64,000 nt of DNA from Thiomicrospira sp. XS5 (GTDB lineage Bacteria > Pseudomonadota > Gammaproteobacteria > Thiomicrospirales > Thiomicrospiraceae), in NCBI RefSeq assembly GCF_001507555.1, contig NZ_LQBO01000001.1, forward strand, positions 1,922,001 through 1,986,000. The letters are read 5' to 3'. This document shows, in pieces, positions 42,664-51,288 of the stretch (position 1 is the stretch's first letter; each line of letters opens with the position of its first letter). The notes beneath the pieces are model-generated. The model was given only the letters and a program-made list of their open reading frames with translations, did not search any database and was not told the DNA's origin. Both the position numbers and the translations under genes were made by a program.

Positions 42664-43455
42664 TTAAACGTTATTATTTAAGTATTGCATCATGCCGTCT
42701 GCGGCACTAATGGCTTTGGAGTTCATTTCATAAGTCCGCTGGGCTTCGATCATCCCCACGAGTTCTTCCACTGTATTGACGTTCGACGATTCCAATGCGC
42801 CTTGAAGAATGCCGCCGGCTTCTTCCACTTCTGGGTTTTTCACGTTTGGCGGTCCACTGGCCAGTGTTTCCATGTAGAAGTTCTTCCCAATGGATTCCAA
42901 ACCGGATGGATTAATAAACGTGGCCAGCTCTAGCTGCCCGAGCTGGACCGGCTGCGGGTTACCTGGCTCTTTTGCGGAAACCACACCGTCACTCGTCACA
43001 AACACTTCTGTCGAATTTAGCGGGATATTGATATTGGGTTCGACCAGATAGCCGGACGATGTCACTAGGTCTCCGTTTTGATTGACTTCAAACGAGCCAT
43101 CACGGGTGTACATCAAATTTCCATCTTGGTCGAGCGCCTGGAAAAAGCCTTTCCCTTGAATCATTAAATCCAATTCATTATCGGTAATAATGGCGTTCCC
43201 TTCCGTATGAATCTTTTGCACGCCAATGGCTTTTACCCCGGTCCCCATTTGCAGGCCGGATGGCAACGTATTTTCTTCATTTTGGGTGGCTTGAGCCCCT
43301 GGTTGACGGACATTTTGATACATCAAGTCCGCGAACTCGGCTCGGCCGGTTTTATAACCATAAGTGTTCGCATTGGCCAGGTTATTGGAAATGGTTGCCA
43401 GTCTAAAATCCTGGGCTTCAAGACCGGTTGTCGCAACGTAGAGTGTTCGATTCAT
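42664..43455 (-). CDS. flgG: FlgG, distal rod protein
   Basis: 263 residues, typical. FlgG is the distal rod subunit. N-terminal axial signature: LYVATTGLEAQDFRLATISNNLANANTYGYK (part), and C-terminal QGALESSNVNTVEELVGMIEAQRTYEMNSK (part), as expected. The L-R-NLANAN motif and the G(Y/F)K following it match axial proteins. It lies 18 bp after flgF and before flgH, in one operon behind the sigma-54 promoter at 44394. Confidence 0.96.
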   Translation of the reverse strand: MNRTLYVATTGLEAQDFRLATISNNLANANTYGYKTGRAEFADLMYQNVRQPGAQATQNEENTLPSGLQMGTGVKAIGVQKIHTEGNAIITDNELDLMIQGKGFFQALDQDGNLMYTRDGSFEVNQNGDLVTSSGYLVEPNINIPLNSTEVFVTSDGVVSAKEPGNPQPVQLGQLELATFINPSGLESIGKNFYMETLASGPPNVKNPEVEEAGGILQGALESSNVNTVEELVGMIEAQRTYEMNSKAISAADGMMQYLNNNV

Positions 43456-43473
43456 TTTAAACTCCTAAATTCC

Positions 43474-44214
43474 CTAGCTTAACTTCACAAGACTGTCTGA
43501 CTTTTGAGCGTGCGTCTTTGAGGTACTCATCATTTTGATTTGCATCTCATACTTTCGAGACAGTTCAATCATATTCGTTAACGCTTGGACGGTATTGACA
43601 TTACTGGTTTCCAAAGCCCCGCTCACAACTTTCACAGGCGCTTGCGGCAATTCACCATCTTCAGTACTGCGAATATAACCATCCAGCCCTTTTTCTAAAT
43701 TCTTAACATCAGGACTGACCATGCGAACCTGATCCAACACCACCATCAAATTATTCGGCGCGTCGGCCGGTAAAAATGAGATGGTACCGTCATCACCGAT
43801 TTCAACGGCTTTCGCGGGTGGAATATTAATCGGAGCCCCGCCTTCATTCAGAATCGGGTCCCCCTTCACGTTCACCAAATCGCCTTCCTGTGTTACATGC
43901 ATGGAAGCGGAACGCACCAAAGCTTCACTCCCATCCGGTGCCTGGATACCGATAAACCCATTTTCTTTGGTCATGATATCCAGATTCCGCCCGGTCACCT
44001 TCACCCCACCCGGTGTAAAGTCGGTCGCCGGTCTTTCATCCAGCGCATAAGTACGCGTATGCCAGCCGGGCCCTTCCATATGTTGCGCGCGGAACTGGTT
44101 GAAGTCCTGCTTAAATCCATCTGTATTGGCGTTTGCCAAATTATTGGCATTATTCGCCTGGGAAAGCATTACTTCTTTGGCGCCGCTCATTGCGATGTAT
44201 AACATACGATCCAT
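43474..44214 (-). CDS. flgF: FlgF, proximal rod protein
   Basis: 246 residues from the ATG at 44212-44214 (MDRMLYIAMSGAKEVMLSQ); the reading frame extends upstream to 44274 but those residues do not resemble FlgF. FlgF is a proximal rod subunit. The N-terminal ANNANNLANANTDGFKQDF and the C-terminal GALETSNVNTVQALTNMIELSRKYE segments are the axial-family halves (each shown in part). First gene of flgF-G-H, with a leader of about 170 nt from the sigma-54 promoter. Confidence 0.94.
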   Translation of the reverse strand: MDRMLYIAMSGAKEVMLSQANNANNLANANTDGFKQDFNQFRAQHMEGPGWHTRTYALDERPATDFTPGGVKVTGRNLDIMTKENGFIGIQAPDGSEALVRSASMHVTQEGDLVNVKGDPILNEGGAPINIPPAKAVEIGDDGTISFLPADAPNNLMVVLDQVRMVSPDVKNLEKGLDGYIRSTEDGELPQAPVKVVSGALETSNVNTVQALTNMIELSRKYEMQIKMMSTSKTHAQKSDSLVKLS

Positions 44215-44320
44215 CAGCGAAATCCTTACTTTTATCCAGTCTTGAAGAATGGAGTCGCCAAAGACGACTCCCATAGAAACACTTATATTTAAATGGCTCT
44301 AACGGCCGGTGTTTCGATTT

Positions 44321-44335
44321 CCTTGTGTGTTAACG
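44321..44335 (+). repeat. Third copy of the 15-base CCTTGTGTGTTAACG element
   Basis: Identical over 15 bases to the elements at 12023-12037 and 12241-12255, which lie on the opposite strand. Here it is in the leader of flgF, between promoter and gene. Confidence 0.8.
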
Positions 44336-44393
44336 TTGTGTATTGCTATTCGTCAAATTTCCGACGTTTCGAAAATCCGTTAAGGAGTTAGTA

Positions 44394-44408
44394 GCACTTG
44401 CCGTGCCA
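44394..44408 (-). promoter_or_regulatory. Sigma-54 promoter of flgFGH
   Basis: Minus strand TTGGCACGG followed at correct spacing by GTGCT: TGGCAC, five bases, GTGC, one mismatch to the consensus. It is about 180 bp before the flgF ATG. Confidence 0.78.
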
Positions 44409-44474
44409 AACTTAAACAAAAAAGAATTAAAGCCTACAGAATTTGGCCGATAAAGATATATGGGAAGGAGTGAA

Positions 44475-44505
44475 TAAAAAACCGGCAAAAAATGCCGGTT
44501 TTTTT
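44475..44505. terminator. Terminator after flgE
   Basis: AAACCGGCA and TGCCGGTTT pair around five A residues, with A and T tracts outside. It is 16 bp past the flgE stop. Confidence 0.88.
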
Positions 44506-44520
44506 AGTTCATGAAACCTG

Positions 44521-46125
44521 TTATAGGTTCAAAATGGTTTGCGTCAAAGTTTGTGAGGTTGAAATGACCTGAGCACTGGCCTGATAGGTGCGTTGCGTCT
44601 GAATCATATTCACCAACTCACCGGTGGTGTCCACATTGGAGTACTCCAAGGAGCCTGCACTGACCGAACCAAAACCATTATTCTCAGCCGTCCCAATTTG
44701 AACAGGCCCCGAACCGAATGTTTCAGCATAGGTTTGTCCACCGAGTTTTTCCATGGCATTTTTATCGTTAAAGTTCGCTAAAGCCAACTGGGCCACCGGA
44801 ACGGAACGACCATTGGAGTAACGCGCTTCAATCACACCGTCCGGGTTGGTATTGACCCCAACCAAATCCCCGATAGCATAACCGTTTTGAGTCGTACCAC
44901 GCTGAATGTATGAACCAGAGAACTGAGTCATCTCATTCATGTCCAAATCAATCTCAAAGGCGGCAGGTGTCCCTTGAGTGGCACCACCTAATGGATCCGT
45001 CGCCCCCGTTAACGGAGTATCAATCATAAAGTTCAGTTGCGGATTGCCCGTTACCGGAGCCCAACCAGCGGTGCCCAAATCCGTAGCACCAGTACCCGCC
45101 GCAGGATCCGAATCCGGACCACCGGCAATGGCCGCAGTTGGATCATACTGACCATTCACGTCTAACGTTGGCGCATAAGCTCCCAAATAATTACCATCCG
45201 TGTCATACCGCAACTCATAAATCTGACCAGCCCGGTTGGATGGCGTTTGAGGAGGACCGACATTCGGGTCCATAACATGACCGGTATATTGTGAATTACC
45301 TTGGTCGTCTTCCGATGTAATGGTGTACTGCACAATCCAAGAAGTATACTTTTCACCGGAAGTGTTTGCCGAACCACCATTCGGCTCTGGCACCACATCA
45401 CGTTTATAGAAGTTAGCATTTAAAGTGTGCTCGCCACCCAAGCTATCGTAAATGGTTTTCGGATAAAAATAATCCGGTGAGCCGCCGAAGAGACCACCGG
45501 CACCGGTATTGTTTTCAGGATCGGCCAACATCGCCAAGTTCTGGCTTGAACCAACGGAATCATCCGTCCCGTCCACGCCGGTATTGGTGCCGGCTGGATC
45601 CACATTATGAACCTCATCCCCTTTCAGGTTAATGTCATAAGTCATTTCACTGGTTGCTTTCGGGATTTTGTTCAAATCATCCAAATCAATCGAGTTTAAC
45701 GCCGTGCTGAATACAGGATCGGTTTCCGTCGATAAGGTTTGATCCAACAAATACCCCTGTACTCGGTTTCCGCCTTGGTCGGTAATATAGCCTTCTTTAT
45801 CCAGTTTGAAAGAGCCATTACGCGTGTAAACATTTTCATACTTTCCGCTTTTATCTTCCAAAATGAAGAAGCCTTCGCCGTCAACCGCCATATCCAGTTC
45901 ACGACCAGTATCATTGATACTCCCAACACTGAAATCCTGTGTAATTGCCCCGACTCGAACCCCGTTACCAGGCGATTTTTGCGCACCGGAAAACATATCG
46001 GAAAACTCAGCACGAGAAGACTTAAAGCCAACTGTCTGCGCATTCGCCAAGTTATTTGAAATAACGCCTAAACCATTGGAAGCGGCATTGATACCACTCA
46101 GTGCGTTTAAATCATAAGTTGCCAT
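44521..46125 (-). CDS. flgE: FlgE, hook protein
   Basis: 534 residues from the ATG at 46123-46125, which has an AAGGGG site; a longer frame to 46182 begins with unrelated residues. FlgE builds the hook. The N-terminal signature is YDLNALSGINAASNGLGVI followed by SNNLANAQTVGFKSSRAEF; the C-terminal part is SLEYSNVDTTGELVNMIQTQ and YQASAQVISTSQTLTQTIL. The middle is enlarged relative to the 400-residue enteric hook protein and is rich in Gly/Asn/Asp/Pro, usual in polar hooks. Last gene of flgB-C-D-E, with a terminator immediately after. Confidence 0.95.
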   Translation of the reverse strand: MATYDLNALSGINAASNGLGVISNNLANAQTVGFKSSRAEFSDMFSGAQKSPGNGVRVGAITQDFSVGSINDTGRELDMAVDGEGFFILEDKSGKYENVYTRNGSFKLDKEGYITDQGGNRVQGYLLDQTLSTETDPVFSTALNSIDLDDLNKIPKATSEMTYDINLKGDEVHNVDPAGTNTGVDGTDDSVGSSQNLAMLADPENNTGAGGLFGGSPDYFYPKTIYDSLGGEHTLNANFYKRDVVPEPNGGSANTSGEKYTSWIVQYTITSEDDQGNSQYTGHVMDPNVGPPQTPSNRAGQIYELRYDTDGNYLGAYAPTLDVNGQYDPTAAIAGGPDSDPAAGTGATDLGTAGWAPVTGNPQLNFMIDTPLTGATDPLGGATQGTPAAFEIDLDMNEMTQFSGSYIQRGTTQNGYAIGDLVGVNTNPDGVIEARYSNGRSVPVAQLALANFNDKNAMEKLGGQTYAETFGSGPVQIGTAENNGFGSVSAGSLEYSNVDTTGELVNMIQTQRTYQASAQVISTSQTLTQTILNL

Positions 46126-46138
46126 TGTTCTACCCCTT

Positions 46139-46825
46139 CTATTCGCTAATTTCTCTAACGGCGGACATGTTGACATTTTCACCAGTCGCCAAAGTTAACT
46201 TCATCGTGCCATCCGAATTAATCGCCACACTGTTTACTTTTGTGCCCACTACGGTTTTGATGGATTGCATTTCGCCATCTTTATCCGTGCCGTAAGCAAT
46301 CAAATTGTATACGCCATCCGCCATGGGGTTACCGCTTTCATCCGTACCGTCCCAAGAAACGGTTTCTTCCCCGGAACTGAGATCACCAATATCCAATTCC
46401 TTAACGGCCCCATTAGCATCCGACACCACGACGGTGACATCCGTCAAAGCATCATCCAAATTCAATTTAAAAGACGATTCAGCACCTTCCGTGTGGCTGA
46501 ACTCACCCCCTTCGGCCAACACCGATTTACCAATCAATGAAGACGCCTGCATGGTTTGCAAGTTTTGAAAACCTTCCGTCATGGACATGACAGAAGCATT
46601 CAATTGGTTGGTGGCTTCCAACTGACTCATCTGCGTCATATCGGTGACAAAGTTCGTCGGATCCATCGGCTTATTCGGGTCCTGATTTTTCAGCTGCGTC
46701 GTCAGCAAGCGTAAAAAATCCGTTTGATCCATTGCCGTATTTGGCGCAAAAGCACCTGGGTTGGAACTGTTTTGCGTCGAAGAAATGTAGTCCGACACTG
46801 AGTTATTTGAAACGGCTGTCGACAT
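46139..46825 (-). CDS. flgD: FlgD, hook cap/assembly scaffold
   Basis: 228 residues. FlgD caps the growing hook and is lost later. The N-terminal half has the family signature TDFLRLLTTQLKNQDPNKPM followed by FVTDMTQMSQLEATNQL. The C-terminal half is the FlgD Ig/Tudor-like domain (DIGDLSSGEETVSWDGTDES, ending SAVREISE). It lies 13 bp before flgE and 9 bp after flgC. Confidence 0.95.
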   Translation of the reverse strand: MSTAVSNNSVSDYISSTQNSSNPGAFAPNTAMDQTDFLRLLTTQLKNQDPNKPMDPTNFVTDMTQMSQLEATNQLNASVMSMTEGFQNLQTMQASSLIGKSVLAEGGEFSHTEGAESSFKLNLDDALTDVTVVVSDANGAVKELDIGDLSSGEETVSWDGTDESGNPMADGVYNLIAYGTDKDGEMQSIKTVVGTKVNSVAINSDGTMKLTLATGENVNMSAVREISE

Positions 46826-46834
46826 AACTTACTC

Positions 46835-47245
46835 CTATTTCCCCATTTGGATAGTTTTCAATAAAATTTGTTTCGTGGTATTCATCACCTCGATGTTGGT
46901 CTCATAAGTCCGGGACGCATCCATCATATTGGCCATTTCTTCCACTACATTGACATTCGGGCGAAAAATATAGCCATCTTCATCGGCCATTGGGTGATTC
47001 GGGCTGTATTCCATAACGGGCGGTGCCTCACTCTCAACGATGTCGTCAATCATGACGCCGCCTGCCGGACGGCCGGTTTCTTCATTCAAAATCGTTTTAA
47101 ACACCGGCTGCTTGGAACGGTACGTCTCATCCGAATTGGAGCTGATACTGTCAACGTTGGCCATATTCGATGCAATCGTATTCAAGCGAACCGTTTGCAC
47201 ATGCATCCCGGTTGCAGAAACATCAAGGGTTGGAAACATACTCAT
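46835..47245 (-). CDS. flgC: FlgC, proximal rod protein
   Basis: 136 residues, the normal length. The start MSMFPTLDVSATGMHVQTVR and the SNMANVDS segment are the rod-protein N-terminus; the C-terminus FRPNVNVVEEMANMMDASRT with YETNIEVMNTTKQILLKTI is characteristic of FlgC. It sits 2 bp after flgB in the sigma-54 operon. Confidence 0.95.
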   Translation of the reverse strand: MSMFPTLDVSATGMHVQTVRLNTIASNMANVDSISSNSDETYRSKQPVFKTILNEETGRPAGGVMIDDIVESEAPPVMEYSPNHPMADEDGYIFRPNVNVVEEMANMMDASRTYETNIEVMNTTKQILLKTIQMGK

Positions 47246-47247
47246 GA

Positions 47248-47649
47248 TTATTCTCCTCTCAAGGCGCCGCGAATACTGGTGATTTTGCTATTCATAAACT
47301 CCAGCGTCGCTTGATACTGCATGGAATTTTCCATAAATTGTGCTTTTTCAATATGCGTTTCGACCGTATTACCATCCAACGATGGTTGAGTCGGCATGCG
47401 ATATTTCAAAAAATCATCGGTTGACGCTTCTGCAAACCCTTCAATATGACGACTGTTCGTCATTTTCATATCCGGCTTATAACGACCGCTTTGCATGTCT
47501 TCTTCTGCCGCTTGCAACTCTTTACGCCAGTCCAGATCACGCGCCTTAAAATTCGGCGTGTCCGCATTGGCCAGGTTGTTGGCCAAAATGCCTTGGCGCT
47601 CTTTACGAACCGCTAAGGCTTGTTCATGTATGCCAAAAACAGATTCCAT
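47248..47649 (-). CDS. flgB: FlgB, proximal rod protein
   Basis: 133 residues from the ATG at 47647-47649, preceded by AAAGGAAA. A frame to 47697 exists but its first 16 residues are not FlgB-like. The start MESVFGIHEQALAVRKERQG and LANNLANADTPNFKARDLDW are the family signature. The C-terminus QAQFMENSMQYQATLEFMNS (approximately) and ITSIRGAL completes it. First gene of flgB-C-D-E, 93 bp downstream of a perfect sigma-54 promoter. Confidence 0.95.
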   Translation of the reverse strand: MESVFGIHEQALAVRKERQGILANNLANADTPNFKARDLDWRKELQAAEEDMQSGRYKPDMKMTNSRHIEGFAEASTDDFLKYRMPTQPSLDGNTVETHIEKAQFMENSMQYQATLEFMNSKITSIRGALRGE

Positions 47650-47742
47650 AATATTTTCCTTTCTGATCTTTTTCGGTCGTGTCAGACGTGCTGTCAAACA
47701 ACCGTCAAAATACTATTGTTTTTATTGTTCTATCGAAACGTA

Positions 47743-47757
47743 GCAATAGGAGTGCCA
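47743..47757 (-). promoter_or_regulatory. Sigma-54 promoter of flgBCDE
   Basis: Minus strand TGGCAC, five bases, TTGC, followed by T: an exact consensus match. It lies 93 bp before the flgB ATG. Confidence 0.9.
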
Positions 47758-47789
47758 AATATGTAAAAAACGCTAAAGGACAGGAAAAA

Positions 47790-47806
47790 CGGCCGTATAT
47801 CGGCCG
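47790..47806. promoter_or_regulatory. CGGCCG hairpin/dyad upstream of the flgB promoter
   Basis: CGGCCG, TATAT, CGGCCG: a perfect dyad with a 5-bp centre, about 35 bp upstream of the -24 element of the flgB promoter. It could be an activator-binding dyad or a remnant terminator; no further evidence. Confidence 0.4.
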
Positions 47807-47940
47807 GCATTAGAAAAACTTTAGAAAAAAATGGCAATTTTTTTCCGAATTCGGCAAAAGTTGCCGAATAACAACGCAACCAATTGTTTTTAAAACAACT
47901 TTAAGGTATTCAAAAATTAAAAGTAGGAATAACTCAGGCA

Positions 47941-47966
47941 AAAACGGCCAGGCCTGGCCGTTTTTG
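47941..47966. terminator. 26-bp perfect palindromic terminator with repeat core after flgT
   Basis: Each half reads AAAAACGGCCAGG or its complement; the CCAGGCCTGG core is at 47949-47958. It lies 20 bp after the flgT stop. A- and T-tracts flank the stem, so termination in either direction is possible. Confidence 0.85.
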
Positions 47967-47986
47967 AAATAGAAGAATCTTTGCGA

Positions 47987-49285
47987 TTACCAGGATCGAA
48001 CTTTGTCGCCGATCTGAATAAGGCCGTCTTTCGCCAAGACTTCGCCCACCGCGAAACGCGATTGAATCCGTTTGATTTTAAGAAAACCGGACGGTTCGGA
48101 ATCCAATCCTAAATCGTTTCCTTGATATCGAACCGGGCGGCCGATATTATGATAAACCGCCAACTCGTCACCCACTTGAGCACCGGATTCGTTAGAAAGG
48201 TAAATCACGTAATCGTCACCACGAATATCAATAATACGAGTTTCAACCGGCTTACAACGCATATAGCCATAAACCTGCTGAGTTGAGTTATCCAATAACG
48301 CATGGAACACCATCCCCGTATTGGTCGCGAAAAACGCATTGGTTCCAAACGGACGCTGACGCCCAACCGTCACATCGCCTTCAATATCGAAACCGTTCCG
48401 TTTTTCCAACACGATATCGTAATTGTACAAATCCACAATATACGTATCCGTTTCGATAAAGCGCGTATTCGGCTGGACCTCACGGCTGTAAAAACGCTTA
48501 AAGTCATTCCACAGTTTCGGATCATCATTGTGTCTGGAGACCGAACGGATGACCGTCAACAATAGATATTGCGCTCCCGTCCCTTCCCGAATCGGCACCA
48601 ACACATCCGGCGACAAATTCGGCGCCACAGCTTGTGTCGTATCCAATAACGAGTTATCTTCAACCATCACCATATTACGGTAACCGCGGTCATACAGACG
48701 GCGTTGCAATTCGGTCTGGAAACCGCCCAACAAATTGGAAATATCCGTCGCGCCTCGGCTGTCAGTGGTGATGGGACGAGCAATGGCCAGTTTGGGTTGA
48801 TAATGGTTTCCCGGCACGTTATTACAGGCTTGCGGGTCTTCAGTCAGGCACACTTCCATTTTGACCTGATAGGTTTCCATCTTTTTGAGTTTCTGTTCAT
48901 CCAGGATTTCAATACCTTTATCATCGAAACGGTCATTAAAATCGGCTTCCTGAACACCTTCTTCAACAATCAGAAACTGAGACACTTTACTGTTTGAGGT
49001 AAAACGTGTCGCGTCCTTCGACAGCATGAAATCTTTTACGACCTGGTCGGAAGAGATTTTCAGGTTACTTTGCATACTGGCTTGTTTCAAACCGTTACGG
49101 ATGGCCATTTGTCGAGCGAATTCCTTGGAAACACCGTCCATGGACGCCACCCCCGTCACCACGACACAACGCGTTGGATACTCTTTTTTCGGCCCATTGG
49201 CAAAGGTTTCCGCCCAAACGGCAGGACTCGACAATTGAGCCAAGCTAAACAAAACGAAAATAAGCCCCGTAGCCACGTTTTTCAT
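47987..49285 (-). CDS. flgT: FlgT-like flagellar H-ring protein
   Basis: 432 residues with a Sec signal peptide (GLIFVLFSLAQLSSPAVWA). FlgT forms the outer H-ring around the basal body of polar, often sodium-driven or sheathed, flagella and is needed for stator assembly in Vibrio. The N-terminal domain contains VVVTGVASMDGVSKEFARQM, the middle KLAIARPITTDSRG, and a C-terminal domain KIKRIQSRFAVGEVLAKDGL with IQIGDKVRSW at the end. It is downstream of cheV by about 25 bp and ends at the palindromic terminator. Vibrio FlgT is of similar length; the family assignment is by overall pattern and context (flgA, flgM, flgN and flgP nearby). Confidence 0.85.
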   Translation of the reverse strand: MKNVATGLIFVLFSLAQLSSPAVWAETFANGPKKEYPTRCVVVTGVASMDGVSKEFARQMAIRNGLKQASMQSNLKISSDQVVKDFMLSKDATRFTSNSKVSQFLIVEEGVQEADFNDRFDDKGIEILDEQKLKKMETYQVKMEVCLTEDPQACNNVPGNHYQPKLAIARPITTDSRGATDISNLLGGFQTELQRRLYDRGYRNMVMVEDNSLLDTTQAVAPNLSPDVLVPIREGTGAQYLLLTVIRSVSRHNDDPKLWNDFKRFYSREVQPNTRFIETDTYIVDLYNYDIVLEKRNGFDIEGDVTVGRQRPFGTNAFFATNTGMVFHALLDNSTQQVYGYMRCKPVETRIIDIRGDDYVIYLSNESGAQVGDELAVYHNIGRPVRYQGNDLGLDSEPSGFLKIKRIQSRFAVGEVLAKDGLIQIGDKVRSW

Positions 49286-49310
49286 AACAATATCAGTCTC
49301 TCATCTCTAT

Positions 49311-50288
49311 TCAGGACGCTTGCGCTTGCTGCTTTTCCGAGGTAACCACATCAATTCGGTCGATAATGGCTTGCGCCAGTTCTTCCGGGTGCCATTTTGA
49401 CATGAACTTATTCGCGCCGACTTTTTCGGTCAAAGTCGCATTAAAGCCACCACTCAATGACGAACTGAGTACAACATACAAATCGCTTAAACGGGGGTCT
49501 TTACGAATATTAGTGGTCAGGGTATAACCGTCCATTTCCGGCATCTCAATATCGGAGATGACCATCAATACCCGGTCCTTAACCGGTGGACTGATGTCTT
49601 TGTCGGCATCGTCGGCCCATTTTTTCAGGAAGTCCAATGCCAAACGACCGTTGGTGACAATCTTGTTGGTGATGCCCAATTTATCCAAGGTGGTTTTCAA
49701 CTGATTACGGGCCACAGCGGAGTCGTCCGCGGCCAAGACAAAGAAGTCATGCCCTTCTGTTTTGGCTTGATTGTGGTGTAAAAACTCATCCGACATTTGC
49801 TCTTGCATACCCGACACCTCGGCCAGGACTTTTTCCACGTCGACGATTTCAACGATTTGGTCTTGGGCACGGGTGATTCCCGTCAAGTAATTGACGTTTT
49901 GCAATGAATCCGGTGGCGGCAAAATATCTTCCCAGCGCAAATGGACGATTCGATCGACATCTTCAACCAGAAACCCTTGAACGGAGCTGTTAAACTCGGT
50001 GACGATGGTCAAGGAATCTTTATATTTATCAGCCGGAACAGCCGGTAAATCCAGAGACTTCGCCAAATCAATCATCGGCATGGTTTGCCCACGGATGTCC
50101 GATACCCCCACCACTCGCGAGTCCGCTTTCGGAACCGGTGAAATAAATGGTGTACGAATCACTTCACGAACCTTGAAGACATTGATTCCGAACAACTGAT
50201 TACCGTGAATCTTAAACAGCAACAACTCCATGCGGTTCATGCCCGCAAGCGACGTTCGTTGGTCAACCCCTTTTAGAAAACTTGACAT
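49311..50288 (-). CDS. cheV: CheV, CheW-receiver chemotaxis coupling protein
   Basis: 325 residues from the ATG at 50286-50288 (MSSFLKGVDQRTSLAGMNRM); the frame continues to 50420 but overlaps the divergent flgA promoter. A CheW domain (about 20-155, LLFKIHGNQLFGINVFKVRE) is followed by a receiver (about 170-310) with the acidic pair in LAADDSAVARNQL, the phospho-acceptor Asp in VISDIEMPEMDG and a Lys in ANKFMSKWHPEEL. CheV couples receptors to CheA and adapts by phosphorylation. It precedes flgT and diverges from flgA. Confidence 0.95.
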   Translation of the reverse strand: MSSFLKGVDQRTSLAGMNRMELLLFKIHGNQLFGINVFKVREVIRTPFISPVPKADSRVVGVSDIRGQTMPMIDLAKSLDLPAVPADKYKDSLTIVTEFNSSVQGFLVEDVDRIVHLRWEDILPPPDSLQNVNYLTGITRAQDQIVEIVDVEKVLAEVSGMQEQMSDEFLHHNQAKTEGHDFFVLAADDSAVARNQLKTTLDKLGITNKIVTNGRLALDFLKKWADDADKDISPPVKDRVLMVISDIEMPEMDGYTLTTNIRKDPRLSDLYVVLSSSLSGGFNATLTEKVGANKFMSKWHPEELAQAIIDRIDVVTSEKQQAQAS

Positions 50289-50408
50289 GGATGCCACCTT
50301 CTTCTTAATTTTGGTTATCGTACTCTTTTCGTCAGTACTCTTGGTATGACGTGAAATGAATACAACAATGATAATTCCATCAATATCAGTTAATATAACT
50401 GAATTCTC

Positions 50409-50435
50409 TAAAGCAAGCAAAACACAAGCCGGTAA
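50409..50435 (+). promoter_or_regulatory. Possible sigma-28 promoter of flgA
   Basis: Plus strand TAAAGCAA, 11 bases, GCCGGTAA. The -10 half has one mismatch. The distance to the ATG (12 bp) would leave an almost leaderless mRNA, and no ribosome site is seen, so the call is tentative. Confidence 0.45.
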
Positions 50436-50447
50436 GCAAAGTCACCT

Positions 50448-51188
50448 ATGCATTCACTCTTAAAATCGACAATCAAATACTTGCCTTTCTTAGGGATTGC
50501 GCTGAGCACAAGCCTCTTATTTTCCCAGCCAACCCAAGCTTCTCAAAACGGTTCCGATTCTGAAAATCAGCCGATGCAAGTGCTTTATGACATGGTGTTG
50601 AAACACCTTAAGCAAAAAACCGACCAAAAAATTCACAACCCCACTTACGACATTCGCAAGTTCAGCGACCGTTTACGCTTACCTCGCTGCCAGGAACCCC
50701 TTGAACTCGAAGACAAAGCCCCCCAAAAAACCTTTGGTCGCATGACCTTCAAGCTGCAATGTCCAGATCCGGAATGGAAAATTTTTGTCACCGCCACGGT
50801 TGAAGGCGATTTACCGGTCGTCATTTCCACTAAAGGAATTCTAAAACAGGCCGTTATTCAACCTGGCGACGTCAAACAAGTGTTCATGCCGTATCAAAAA
50901 GTTCGACGCGGTGCTTTAATTAACGTGGACCGTGCCGTCGGTATGCGCGCCAAACGCGCCATACCGCCCAACACCATTTTAAAAGTCAGGCAGTTGCAAC
51001 CGCCTTATATGGTGTTTGAAGACAATAATGTAACCATTATTACACGCGTTGGAAACATCAAGGTTAAGTCCCTTGGCATCGCTTTAAAGAATGGCGTGAA
51101 GAATCAGCAAATACCGGTTAGAAATCTGTCTTCTCAAAAAATAGTAAAAGGCATAGTTATTGCTCCTAATACCGTCGTCATACCTTAA
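50448..51188 (+). CDS. flgA: FlgA, P-ring assembly chaperone
   Basis: 246 residues with an N-terminal signal peptide (YLPFLGIALSTSLLFSQPTQA). FlgA is a periplasmic chaperone for FlgI. The SAF-like C-terminal part has VISTKGILKQAVIQPGDVKQ, RRGALINVDRAVGMRAKRAI (key residues RAI at the end) and ends VVIP. It begins a plus-strand run of flgA, flgM, flgN and a PilZ gene. A promoter for flgMN sits between flgA and flgM. Confidence 0.93.
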   Translation: MHSLLKSTIKYLPFLGIALSTSLLFSQPTQASQNGSDSENQPMQVLYDMVLKHLKQKTDQKIHNPTYDIRKFSDRLRLPRCQEPLELEDKAPQKTFGRMTFKLQCPDPEWKIFVTATVEGDLPVVISTKGILKQAVIQPGDVKQVFMPYQKVRRGALINVDRAVGMRAKRAIPPNTILKVRQLQPPYMVFEDNNVTIITRVGNIKVKSLGIALKNGVKNQQIPVRNLSSQKIVKGIVIAPNTVVIP

Positions 51189-51202
51189 AGTAAAAATAAA
51201 AC

Positions 51203-51229
51203 TAAAGTATTGAAAGGTTCCGCCGTTAA
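51203..51229 (+). promoter_or_regulatory. Sigma-28 promoter of flgMN
   Basis: Plus strand TAAAGTAT, 11 bases, GCCGTTAA; one mismatch in each half. It lies 60 bp before flgM, so the anti-sigma-28 factor is under sigma-28 control, as in other species. Confidence 0.82.
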
Positions 51230-51288
51230 AAGTACTAGAACAAATGTCATAAGTTGTTAAAATACATCAAAGGTTTGGGGATTCCGTT

